Positions 24,857-34,898 of a stretch of 64,000 nucleotides of DNA are shown here, in pieces. Location of the stretch: positions 10,024,651-10,088,650 of the forward strand of contig NC_092235.1 in NCBI RefSeq assembly GCF_036320965.1, read 5' to 3'. The position numbers and the translations under genes are program-made. Under the pieces are notes generated by a model that was not told the origin of the DNA, did not search any database, and saw only the letters and a list, made by a program, of their open reading frames with translations. The DNA is from Panulirus ornatus (lineage: Eukaryota > Arthropoda > Malacostraca > Decapoda > Palinuridae). Position 1 is the first letter of the stretch. Each line of letters starts with the position of its first letter.

Positions 24857-26588
24857 ATTTATTTTTATTTATTATACTTTGTCGCTGTCTCCCGCGTTTG
24901 CGAGGTAGCGCAAGGAAACAGACGAAAGAAATGGCCCAACCCCCCCCCATACACATGTATATACATACGTCCACACACGCAAATATACATACCTACACAG
25001 CTTTCCATGGTTTACCCCAGACGCTTCACATGCCTTGATTCAATCCACTGACAGCACATCAACCCCGGTATACCACATCGCTCCAATTCACTCTATTCCT
25101 TGCCCTCCTTTCACCCTCCTGCATGTTCAGGCCCCGATCACACAAAATCTTTTTCACTCCATCTTTCCACCTCCAATTTGGTCTCCCTCTTCTCCTCGTT
25201 CCCTCCACCTCCGACACATATATCCTCTTGGTCAATCTTTCCTCACTCATTCTCTCCATGTGCCCAACCACTTCAAAACACCCTCTTCTGCTCTCTCAAC
25301 CACGCTCTTTTTATTTCCACACATCTCTCTTACCCTTATGTTACTCACTCGATCAAACCACCTCACGCCACATATTGTCCTCAAACATCTCATTTCCAGC
25401 ACATCCATCCTCCTGCGCACAACTCTATCCATAGCCCACGCCTCGCAACTATACAACATTGTTGGAACCACTATTCCTTCAAACATACCCATTTTTGCTT
25501 TCCGAGATAATGTTCTCGACTTCCACACATTCTTCAAGGCTCCCAGAATTTTCGCCCCCTCCCCCACCCTATGATCCACTTCCGCTTCCATGGTTCCATC
25601 CGCTGCCAGATCCACTCCCAGATATCTAAAACACTTCACTTCCTCCAGTTTTTCTCCATTCAAACTCACCTCCCAATTGAATTGACCCTCAACCCTACTG
25701 TACCTAATAACCTTGCTCTTATTCACATTTACTCTTAACTTTCTTCTTTCACACACTTTACTACCCTCAGTCACCAGCTTCTGCAGTTTCTCACATGAAT
25801 CAGCCACCAGCGCTGTATCATCAGCGAACAACAACTGACTCACTTCCCAAGCTCTCTCATCCCCAACAGACTTCATACTTGCCCCTCTTTCCAAAACTCT
25901 TGCATTCACCTCCCTAACAACCCCATCCATAAACAAATTAAACAACCATGGAGACATCACACACCCCTGCCGCAAACCTACATTCACTGAGAACCAATCA
26001 CTTTCCTCTCTTCCTACACGTACACATGCCTTACATCCTCGATAAAAACTTTTCAATGCTTCTAACTACTTGCCTCCCACACCATATATTCTCAATACCT
26101 TCCACAGAGCATCTCTATCAACTCTATCATATGCCTTCTCCAGATCCATAAATGCGACATACAAATCCATTTGCTTTTCTAAGTATGATTTGGTAAACAG
26201 AGAAGAGGTAGTAAAAGCTTTGCGGAAGATGAAAGCCGGCAAGGCAGCAGGTTTGGATGGTATTGCAGTGGAATTTATTAAAAAAGGGGGTGACTGTATT
26301 ATTGACTGGTTGGTAAGGTTATTTAATGTATGTATGACTCATAGTGAGGTGCCTGAGGATTGGCGGAATGCATGCATAGTGCCATTGTACAAAGGCAAAG
26401 GGGATAAGAGTGAGTGCTCAAATTACAGAGGTATAAGTTTGTTTAGTATTCCTGGTAAATTATATGGGAGGGTATTGATTGAGAGGGTGAAGGCATGTAC
26501 AGAGCATCAGATTGGGGAAGAGCAGTGTGGTTTCAGAATTGGTAAAGGATGTGTGGATCAGGTGTTTGCTTTGAAGAATGTATGTGAT
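24854..26588 (-). mobile_element. LINE-1 E2, tandem duplicate of E1 with the same inversion
   Basis: Offset 1833 bp from E1. It has the same inversion junction (26184-26187) and the same private variants: CAATTGAATTG, AACTACTTGCC, and, in the inverted part, IIDWLV, THSEVP, SLFSIPG and a GFRIG motif. The minus part is open at 25247-26056 (RT C-terminal region with FADD) and 25059-25271. The inverted sense part runs 26184-26588 and has lost about 20 bp before its end. A shared rare junction means one insertion was duplicated; two independent insertions are unlikely. Confidence 0.88.

Positions 26589-26621
<33 letters not shown>
26589..26621. repeat. (TA)n microsatellite
   Basis: Short TA run at the end of the inverted E2 segment. 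It leads directly into a plus-strand LINE-1 3'-UTR fragment. Confidence 0.95.
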
Positions 26622-26627
<6 letters not shown>

Positions 26628-26710
26628 CATGTGTATGGGGGGGGTTGGGCCATTTCTTTCGTCTGTTTCCTTGCGCTACCTCGCAAACGCGGGAGACAGC
26701 GACAAAGTAT
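26622..26710 (+). mobile_element. LINE-1 3'-terminal fragment
   Basis: GTATGTACATGTGTATGGGG through GCGACAAAGTATAAA, the last ~90 bp of LINE-1 in sense orientation. It is the mirror image of 26900-26990 and forms an inverted repeat around the A/TA/T tract. Confidence 0.88.
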
Positions 26711-27947
<1,237 letters not shown>

Positions 27948-27949
27948 TG

Positions 27950-27950
27950 T

Positions 27951-28007
<57 letters not shown>
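27950..28007. repeat. (TA)n microsatellite
   Basis: Pure TA run of about 55 bp between the 5' end of E3 and a plus-strand LINE-1 3' UTR. Confidence 0.95.
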
Positions 28008-28009
<2 letters not shown>

Positions 28010-28345
28010 CAGCTAGATACTAAGTGTGAACGAATGTGGCCTTTTGTTGTCTTTTCCTAGCGCTACCTCACACACATGCGGGGGGAGGGGGGTTGTCATT
28101 TCATGTATGGCGAGGTGGCAACAAAAATGAATAAGGCCAGACAGTATGAATTATGTACATGTGTATATAAACATATGTCTGTGTGTATATATATGCATAC
28201 GTTGAGATGTATAGGTATGTATATGTGCTGTGTGTGGACGTGTATATATATATATACATGTGTATGTGGGTGGGTTGGGCCATTCTTTCGTCTGTTTCCT
28301 TGTGCTACCTTGCCAACGCAGGAGACAACGACAAAGTATAATGAA
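28008..28345 (+). mobile_element. LINE-1 long 3'-UTR fragment
   Basis: Starts GACAGCTAGATACTAAGTGTGAACG in the long 3' UTR and runs through both GCTACCT modules to GACAACGACAAAGTATAATGAATAA. No coding sequence. In the terminal stem-loop the arm is CTTGC paired with GCAGG instead of CTCGC with GCGGG, which preserves pairing. Confidence 0.88.
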
Positions 28346-28348
28346 TAA

Positions 28349-28367
28349 TATAATATATATCTATATA

Positions 28368-28426
<59 letters not shown>
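28349..28426. repeat. (TA)n microsatellite
   Basis: TA-rich then pure TA tract linking a LINE-1 tail to the 5' end of a SINE. Confidence 0.95.
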
Positions 28427-28430
<4 letters not shown>

Positions 28431-28650
28431 GGGAATAGGGGAGAAAGAATAATTTCCACGTATTCCCTGCCTGTCGTAGAAGGCGACTAAAAGGGAAGGG
28501 AGCGGGGGGCTGGAAATCCTCCCCCTTTTTTTTTTTTTAATTTTCCAAAAGAAGGAACAGAGAAGGGGGCCAGATCAAGATATTCCGTCAAAGGTCTAGT
28601 CCTCTGTTCTTAACGCTACCTTGCTAGCGCGGGAAATGGAGAATGGTATA
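28427..28650 (+). mobile_element. LINE-1-derived SINE, copy 1
   Basis: A ~224-bp element. Its 5' ~110 bp (CCCTGGGAATAGGGGAGAAAG ... GTCGTAGAAGGCGACTAAAAGGG ... AAATCCTCCCC) matches the 5' UTR module of LINE-1 copies at 31293, 42327 and 55424. Its 3' end (AACGCTACCTTGCTAGCGCGGGAAATGG) resembles the LINE-1 3' terminus. The middle (GAAGGAACAGAGAAGGGGGCC) is not LINE-1-like. No tRNA-type A and B boxes are evident. It faces an inverted copy at 28721-28950. Confidence 0.8.
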
Positions 28651-28653
28651 TGT

Positions 28654-28720
<67 letters not shown>
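28651..28720. repeat. (TA)n microsatellite, loop of inverted SINE pair
   Basis: About 66 bp of TA between two SINE copies in opposite orientation. Confidence 0.95.
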
Positions 28721-28723
<3 letters not shown>

Positions 28724-28950
28724 TTCATACTATTCGCCATTTCCCGCATTAGCGAGGTAGCGTTAAGAAAAGAGGACTGGGCCTTTGAGGGAATATCCTC
28801 ACCTGGCCCCCTTCTCTGTTCTTTCTTTTGAAAAAAAGAAAAAAAAAATGAGAGGGGAGAACTTCCAGCCCCCTCTCCCTTCTCTTTTAGTCGCCTACTA
28901 CGACACGCAGGGAAAACATGGGAAGTATTCTTTCTCCCCTATCCCCATGG
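28721..28950 (-). mobile_element. LINE-1-derived SINE, copy 2 (inverted)
   Basis: Full-length antisense copy of the element at 28427-28650. On the minus strand it starts CCATGGGGATAGGGGAG and ends GCGGGAAATGGCGAATAGTATGAAAAAA. It is joined 3'-to-3' with copy 1 through TA repeats. Pairing of the two would form a ~220-bp stem. Confidence 0.82.
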
Positions 28951-28960
28951 ATATATTCAA

Positions 28961-28967
28961 ATTTATA

Positions 28968-28998
<31 letters not shown>
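28961..28998. repeat. (TA)n tract
   Basis: Short TA-rich run between the SINE pair and the Penelope-like remnant. Confidence 0.9.
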
Positions 28999-29183
28999 TG
29001 GAAAGGATCACAATTTTGCGTGTGATCAGGATATTCCTATGAGTCCACGGGGAAAATGAAACACGAAAAGTTCCCAAGTGCACTTTCGTGTAATAATCAC
29101 ATCATCAGGGGAGACACAAGAGAGAAATATAACAGTCAGTTGATATACATCGAAGAGACGAAGCTAGGATGCCATTTACCAAA
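28999..29183. mobile_element. Penelope-like element terminal remnant
   Basis: Begins GGAAAGGATCACAATTTTGCG and ends CTAGGATGCCATTTACC, flanked by TA runs. I recognise this block from memory as a dispersed invertebrate repeat associated with Penelope-like retroelement termini. The sequence itself supports this through the hammerhead motif at 29070-29115. No reverse transcriptase or GIY-YIG coding sequence is present, so only the terminal repeat survives. Assignment to Penelope is knowledge-based and should be checked by database search. Confidence 0.6.
29070..29115 (-). ncRNA. Hammerhead ribozyme motif
   Basis: On the minus strand: stem I strand GTCTCCC, the core CTGATGA (revcomp of 29102-29108), stem II GTG-loop ATTATTA-CAC, then GAAA, a very short palindromic stem III (AGTGCACT), and a stem I partner GGGAAC. 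Predicted cleavage falls between 29076 and 29075 (after ACTT, before GGGAAC). All invariant core bases C3 U4 G5 A6, G8 A9 and G12 A13 A14 are present. One U separates the core from stem II and one C bulges in stem I. Stem III of this length is typical of hammerheads that act as dimers, as described for Penelope-like elements. A competing hairpin (ACACGAAAG with CTTTTCGTGT) overlaps it. Confidence 0.7.
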
Positions 29184-29193
29184 TATATATATG

Positions 29194-30347
29194 ACCAGAA
29201 GCTGGTGACAGAGTTTGGCAAAGTGTAAATGTGAATAAGAGCAAAGTTATTAGGTACAGTAGGGTTGAGAGTCAAGTCAATTGGGAGGTAAGTTTGAATG
29301 GAGAAAAACTGGAGGAAGTAAAGTGTTTAAGTTATCTGGGAGTGGATCTGGCAGTGGATGGAACCATGGAAGCGGAAGTGAATCATTGGGTGGGGGAGGG
29401 GGCGAAAATCCTGGGCGCCTTGAAGAATGTGTGAAAGTCGAGAAAATTATCTCCGAAAGCAAAAATGGGTATGTTTGAAGGAATAGTGGTTCCAACAATG
29501 TTGTATGGTTGCGAGGCGTGGGCTATGGATAGAGTTGTGCGCAGGAGGGTGGATGTGCTGGAAATGAGATGTTTGAGGACAATATGTGGTGTGAGGTGGT
29601 TTGATCGAGTAAGTAATGTAAGGGTAAGAGAGATGTGTGGAAATAAAAAGAGCGTGGTTGAGAGAGCAGAAGAGGGTGTTTTGAAATGGTTTGGTCACAT
29701 GGAGAGAATGAGTGAGGAAAGATTGATCAAGAGGATATATGTGTCAGAGGTGGAGGGAACGATGAGAAGTGGGAGACCAAATTGGAGGTGAAAAGATGGA
29801 GTGAAAAAGATTTTGAGTGATCGGGGCCTGAACATTCAGGAGGGTGAAAGGCGGGCAAGGAATAGAGTGAATTGGATCGATGTGGTATACCGGGGTCGAC
29901 GTGCTGTCAATGGATTGAATCAGGGCATGTGAAGCATCTGGGGTAAACCATGGAAAGTTCTGTGGGGCCTGGAAGGGGAGCTGTGGTTTCAGGCATTATT
30001 GCATGACAGCTAGAGACTGAGTGTGAACGAATGAGGCCTTTGTTGTCTTTTCCTAGTGCTACCTTGCACACATGAGGGGGGATGGGGATGTTATTCCATG
30101 TGTGGTGAGGTAGTGATGGGAATGAATAAAGGCAGAAAGTGTGAATTGTGTGCATGTGTATATATGTATGTGTCTGTGTGTGTATATATATCTGTACATT
30201 GAGATGTCTGGGTATGTATATTTGCGTGTGTGGACGTGTATGTATATACATGTGTATGGGGGTGGGTTGAGCCATTTCTTTCATCTGTTTCCTTGCACTA
30301 CCTCGCAAACACGGGAGACAGCGACAAAGCAAAAGAAAAAAATAATA
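29194..30347 (+). mobile_element. LINE-1 H, 5'-truncated, with short TSD
   Basis: Starts at the KLVTEFGK position of RT. NKSKVIRYSR begins at 29231, and a frameshift or stop appears near 29434. 29465-29791 holds [15 protein letters not shown] and the KWFGHMERM block. The C-terminus reads VYRGRRAVNGLNQGM, and the long 3' UTR ends GCGACAAAGCAAAAG. ATATGAC(CA) occurs before the element (29189-29195) and after its tail (from 30349), a likely 7-9-bp target-site duplication. Confidence 0.88.
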
Positions 30348-30488
30348 AATATGACCATCGAAAACTGGTCAAGACAAGACAAGCACAAAGGAACAACCCC
30401 GACGCTAACAACAGCGACTGGGACCGATTGAGCTCTTTCAACCTCTCACGAGAACTTTTTCACCCCGTCAGCCAAGGCTACCTGATGA

Positions 30489-30773
30489 GTCTGTGGTCTC
30501 GAGCAGCCACCACCAGCACTTGTGTGTTTCAAGACTACAGGAAGTGGCCCACATGCTCTCAAGGCTATCGAACCAAGGACCCCAAGAAATCCCAGTTGCA
30601 GTGAATGGATACCACGTGAACATTTCAAAAGCAAATACACAGTTGAACTTCATCTACCTGCTATCATGAATGACACTGAAGCAGACAAGATCAGTGAGAT
30701 GGCTACCGCATGTAAATCGCCTCCAAAGAGTGTCCTTAAGTTTGATGATGACTCAGAATTTCCTCCAGTGTAA
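30489..30773 (+). CDS. Possible terminal coding exon of an unidentified gene
   Basis: Between two LINE-1 copies lies a stretch with higher GC than its surroundings and an open frame ending in TAA at 30771-30773. The last ~60 residues are non-repetitive and contain KAIEPRTPRNPSCSEWIPRE, HFKSKYTVELHL and a C-terminal KSPPKSVLKFDDDSEFPPV. A plausible 3' splice site (CTCGAGCAG/CC) lies near 30503. The frame is closed by TGA at 30486-30488, so an upstream start would need splicing. A different frame is open upstream (DRLSSFNLSRELFHPVSQGY), so a frameshifted processed pseudogene is the main alternative. I do not recognise the protein. It is on the strand opposite to the Dscam exon. Confidence 0.4.
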   Translation, partial: VCGLEQPPPALVCFKTTGSGPHALKAIEPRTPRNPSCSEWIPREHFKSKYTVELHLPAIMNDTEADKISEMATACKSPPKSVLKFDDDSEFPPV

Positions 30774-30960
30774 ACAGTGCAGTTAGTAACTCTGGGACTC
30801 TCCCATAATTGAGAACATTTCTTCATGTCAGGTTTTATGGGCTGAGAAGGCAGCTTATATTCAAATTATTGTTGCAAAACTATTTCAATAAATATCATTC
30901 AGAACTTTGTGATGAATGTTAAATATTGCAAGTGTAATGAGAGATTTTAACTATGTATAA
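30774..30960 (+). promoter_or_regulatory. Possible 3' UTR with AATAAA signal
   Basis: Downstream of the TAA, AT-rich unique sequence contains AATAAA at 30887-30892, about 115 bp after the stop. This is the layout expected for a terminal exon. No poly-A tract marks a retrocopied end, which weighs mildly against a processed pseudogene. 30960-31186 holds nothing else recognisable apart from a T run near 31062. Confidence 0.35.
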
Positions 30961-31183
30961 TGTTTCTTGTACATTTGCATATTACTGGGAAGATGTGCTG
31001 AAGATGAAGCAAGATAAAGTTCAGTAATTTCAAGAGAATCAGTCTGTCCTGGTTGTCTTAGTTTTTTTTTTTCTGATGCTTAACATTTGGTGAAGTAAGG
31101 CATTTACATCACATTTTAAATTTAAATGAAAGTATTTCCTAATTTTCAGTACTTCAAGAATATTTTCATGTTACACATAAAAT

Positions 31184-31186
<3 letters not shown>

Positions 31187-31251
<65 letters not shown>

Positions 31252-31292
31252 ATGTATGTGATGTGTGTGTATATGTATATACATATATATAT
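31187..31292. repeat. (TA)n and TG/TA-rich tract
   Basis: About 60 bp of TA followed by TGTG/TATG repeats up to the 5' end of LINE-1 I. Confidence 0.93.
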
Positions 31293-31415
31293 TATCCCTG
31301 GGGATAGGGGAGAAAGAATACTTCCACGCATTCCTCACGTGTCATTGAAGGCGACTAAAGGGGACAGGAGCGGGGGGCCAAAAATCCTCCCCTCCTTGTA
31401 CTTTAACTTTCTAAA
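31293..31415 (+). promoter_or_regulatory. LINE-1 5' UTR module, shared with the SINE
   Basis: About 120 bp before the ATG that also forms the 5' half of the SINEs at 28427 and 28721. It contains two small potential hairpins, the second around GGCGAC, inside flanking purine/pyrimidine arms. It may hold an internal promoter or an RNA structure needed for mobilisation; that role is inference. Equivalent modules are at 42327-42450 (+) and 55318-55424 (-). Confidence 0.6.
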
Positions 31416-34400
31416 ATGGGAAACAAAAGAAGGAGTCACGCAGGGAGTGCTCATCCTCCTCGAAGGCTCAGATTGGGGTGTCTAAATGTGTGTGGATGTA
31501 ACCAAGATGTGAAAAAAGGAGAGATACATACTATGTTTGAGGAAAGGAACCTAGATGTTTTGGCTCTGAGTGAAACGAAGCTCAAGGGTAGAGGGGAAGA
31601 TTGCTTTAGGAATGTCTTGGGAGTAAAGTCAGGGGTTAGTGAGAGGACAGGAGCAAGGGAAGGAGTAGCACTACTCCTGAAACAGGACTTGTGGGAGTAA
31701 GTGATACAATGTAAGAAAGTAAATTCTAGATTAATATGGGTAAAACTGAAAGTTGATGGAGAGAGATGGGTGATTATTGGTGCATATGCACCTGGGCATG
31801 AGAAGAAAGATCATGAGAGGCAAGTGTTTTGGGAGCAGCTGAATGAGTGTGTTAGTGGTTTTGATGCACAAGACCGGGTTATAGTGATGGGTGATTTGAA
31901 TGCAAAGATGAGTAATGTGGCAATTGAGGGAATAATTGGTATACATGGGGTGTTCAGTGTTGTAAATGGAAATGGTGAAGAGCTTGTACATTTATGTGCT
32001 GAAAAAGGACTGGTGATTGGGAATACCTGGTTTAAAAAGCGAGATATACATAAGTATATGTATGTAAGTAGGAGAGATGGCCAGAGAGCATTATTGGATT
32101 ACGTGTTAACTGACAGGCGCGCGAAAGAGAAACTTTTGGATGTTAATGTGCTGAGAGGTGCAACTGGAGGGATGTCTGATCATTATCTTGTGGAGGCGAA
32201 GGTGAAGCTTTGTATGGGTTTTCAGGAAAGAAGAGAGAATGTTGGGGTGAAGAGGGTGGTGAGAGTAAGAGAGCTTGGGAAGGAGACTTGTGTGAGGAAG
32301 TACCAGGAGAGACTGAATACAGAATGGAAAAAGGTGAGAACAAAGGACGTAAGGGGAGTGGGGAAGGAATTGGATGTATTAAGGGAAGCAGTGATGGCTT
32401 GCGCAAAAGATGCTTGTGGCATGAGAAGCGTGGGAGGTGGGCAGATTAGAAAGGGTAGTGAGTGGTGGGATGAAGAAGTAAGATTATTAGTGAAAGAGAA
32501 GAGAGAGGCATTTGGATGATTTTTGCAGGGAAATAATGCAAATGAGTGGGAGAGGTATAAAAGAAAGAAGCAAGAGGTCAAGAGAAAGGTGCAACAGCTG
32601 AAAAAGATGGCAAATGAGAGATGGGGTGAGAGAGTATCATTAAATCTTAGGGAGAATAAAAAGATGTTTTGGAAGGAGGTAAATAAAGTTCGTATGACGA
32701 GGGAACAAATGGGAACTTCAGTGAAGGGGGGCTAATGGGGAGGTGATAACAAGTAGTGGTGATCTAAGAAGTAGATGGAGTGAGTATTTTGAAGGTTTGT
32801 TGAATGTGTTTGATGATAGTGTGGCAGATATAGGGTGTTTTGGTCGAGGTGGTGTGCAAAGTGAGAGGGTTAGGGAAAATGATTTGGTAAACAGAGAAGA
32901 GGTAGTAAAAGCTTTGCGGAAGATGAAAGCCAGCAAGGCAGTAGGTTTGGATGGTATTGCAGTGGAATTTATTAAAAAATGGGGTGATTGTATTGTTGAC
33001 TGGTTGGCAAGATTATTTAATGTATGTATGATTCATGGTGAGGTGCCTGAGTATTGGTGGAATGCTTGCATAGTGCCATTGTACAAAGGCAAAGGGGATA
33101 AGAGTGAGTGCTCAAATTACAGAGGTATAAGTTTGTTGAGTATTCGTGGTAAATTATATGGGAGGGTATTGACTGAGAGGGTGAAGGCATGTACAGAGCA
33201 TCAGATTGGGGAAGAGCAGTGTGGTTTCAGAAGTGGTAGAGGATGTGTGGATCAGGTGTTTGCTTTGAAGAATGTATGTGAGAAATACTTAGAAAAGCAA
33301 ATGGATTTGTATGTAGCATTTATGGATCTGGAGAAGGCATATGATAGAGTTGATAGAGATGCTCTGTGGAAGGTATTAAGAATATATGGTGTGGGAGGCA
33401 AGTTGTTAGAAGCAGTGAAAAGTTTTTATCGAGGATGTAAGGCATGTGTACGTGTAGGAAGAGAGGAAAGTGATTGGTTCTCAGTGAATGTAGGTTTGCG
33501 GCAGGGGTGTGTGATGTCTCCATGGTTGTTTAATTTGTTTATGGATGGGGTTGTTAGGGAGGTGAATGCAAGAGTTTTGGAAAGAGGGGCAAGTATGAAG
33601 TCTGTTGGGGATGAGAGAGCTTGGGAAGTGAGTCAGTTGTTGTTCGCTGATGATACAGCGCTGGTGGCTGATTCATGTGAGAAACTGCAGAAGCTGGTGA
33701 CTGAGTTTGGTAAAGTGTGTGAAAGAAGAAAGTTAAGAGTAAATGTGAATAAGAGCAAGGTTATTAGGTACAGTAGGGTTGAGGGTCAAGTCAATTGGGA
33801 GGTAAGTTTGAATGGGGAAAAACTGGAGGAAGTAAAGTGTTTTAGATATTTGGGAGTGGATCTGGCAGCGAATGGAACCATGGAAGCGGAAGTGAATCAC
33901 AAGGTGGGGGAGGGGGCGAAAATCCTGGGAGCTTTGAAGAATGTTTGGACGTCGAGAACATTATCTTGGAAAGCAAAAATGGGTATGTTTGAAGGAATAG
34001 TGGTTCCAACAATGTTGTACGGTTGCGAGGCGTAGGCTATGGATAGAGTTGAGCACTGGAGGGTGGATGTGCTGGCAATTAGATGTTTGAGGACAATATG
34101 TGGTGTGAGGTGGTTTGATTGAGTAAGTAATGTAAGGGTAAGAGAGATGTGTGGAAATAAAAAGAGTGTAGTTGAGAGAGCAGAAGAGGGTGTTTTGAAA
34201 TGGTTTGGACACATGGAAAGAATGAGTGAGGAAAGATTGACCAAGAGAATATATGTGTCGGAGGTGGAGGTAACGAGGAGAAGTGGGAGACCAAATTGGA
34301 GGTGGAAAGATGGAGCGAAAAAGATTCTGAGTGATCGGGGCCTGAACATGAAGGAGTGTGAAAGGCAGGCAAAGAATAGAGTGAATTGGATCGATCTGGT

Positions 34401-34865
34401 ATACCGGGGTCGACGTGCTGTCAATGGATTCAATCAGGGCATGTGAAGCGTCTGGGGTAAACCATGAAAAGTTCTGTGGGGCCTGGATCTGGAAAGGGAG
34501 CTGTGGTTTCGGGCATTATTACATGACAGCTAGAGACTGAATGTGAACGAATGGGGTCCTTGTTGTCTTTTCCTAGCGCCACCTCGCACACATGGGGGGG
34601 GGGATGTTATTCCATGTGTGGTGAGGTGGTGATCGGAATAAATAAAGGCAGACAGTATGAATTATGTACATGTGTATATATGTGTATGTCTGTGTGTATA
34701 TATATGTGTACAATGAGATGTATAGGTATGTGTATTTGCGTGTGTGGACGTGTATGTATATACATGTGTATAGGGGTGGGTTGGGCCATTTCTTTCATCT
34801 GTTTCCTTGCGCTACCTCGCAAACGTGGTAGAAGCGACAAAGTAAAATATAATATAAATAAATAA

Positions 34866-34880
<15 letters not shown>
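31293..34880 (+). mobile_element. LINE-1 I, full-length, lightly damaged
   Basis: Complete from the CCCTGGGGATAGGGG 5' module to the AAATAAATA tail. Coding segments: 31416-31700 and 31701-32519 (endonuclease, with SETK, GAYAP, GDLN, MSDHYLV present), 32523-32735 (linker), 32743-34035 (RT with [24 protein letters not shown]) and 34036-34446 (C-terminal domain ending FNQGM). I count four lesions breaking the frame: a stop near 31698, a stop near 32518 where CGA appears as TGA, a G-run frameshift near 32730, and a stop near 34033. It has the long 3' UTR and lies tail-to-tail with the intact copy J. Confidence 0.92.

Positions 34881-34884
<4 letters not shown>

Positions 34885-34898
<14 letters not shown>

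Noticed and set aside
28721..28760. AATGGCGAAT near the SINE 3' end, identical to a stretch in the HDV ribozyme J4/2 region
   Set aside because: I could not place P1, P3 and P1.1 in the element. A 10-base match alone is not evidence of a delta-like fold.
29001..29100. Plus-strand hammerhead look-alike (CCTATGAGTCC ... GAAAC with a 9-bp stem and GTA)
   Set aside because: The core reads CUAUGA, lacking the invariant G5 of CUGAUGA, and stem I near the core does not pair. The minus-strand motif is complete.
30735..30760. KSVLKF read as a protein phosphatase 1 docking motif
   Set aside because: The RVxF motif needs one residue between V and F; here there are two.
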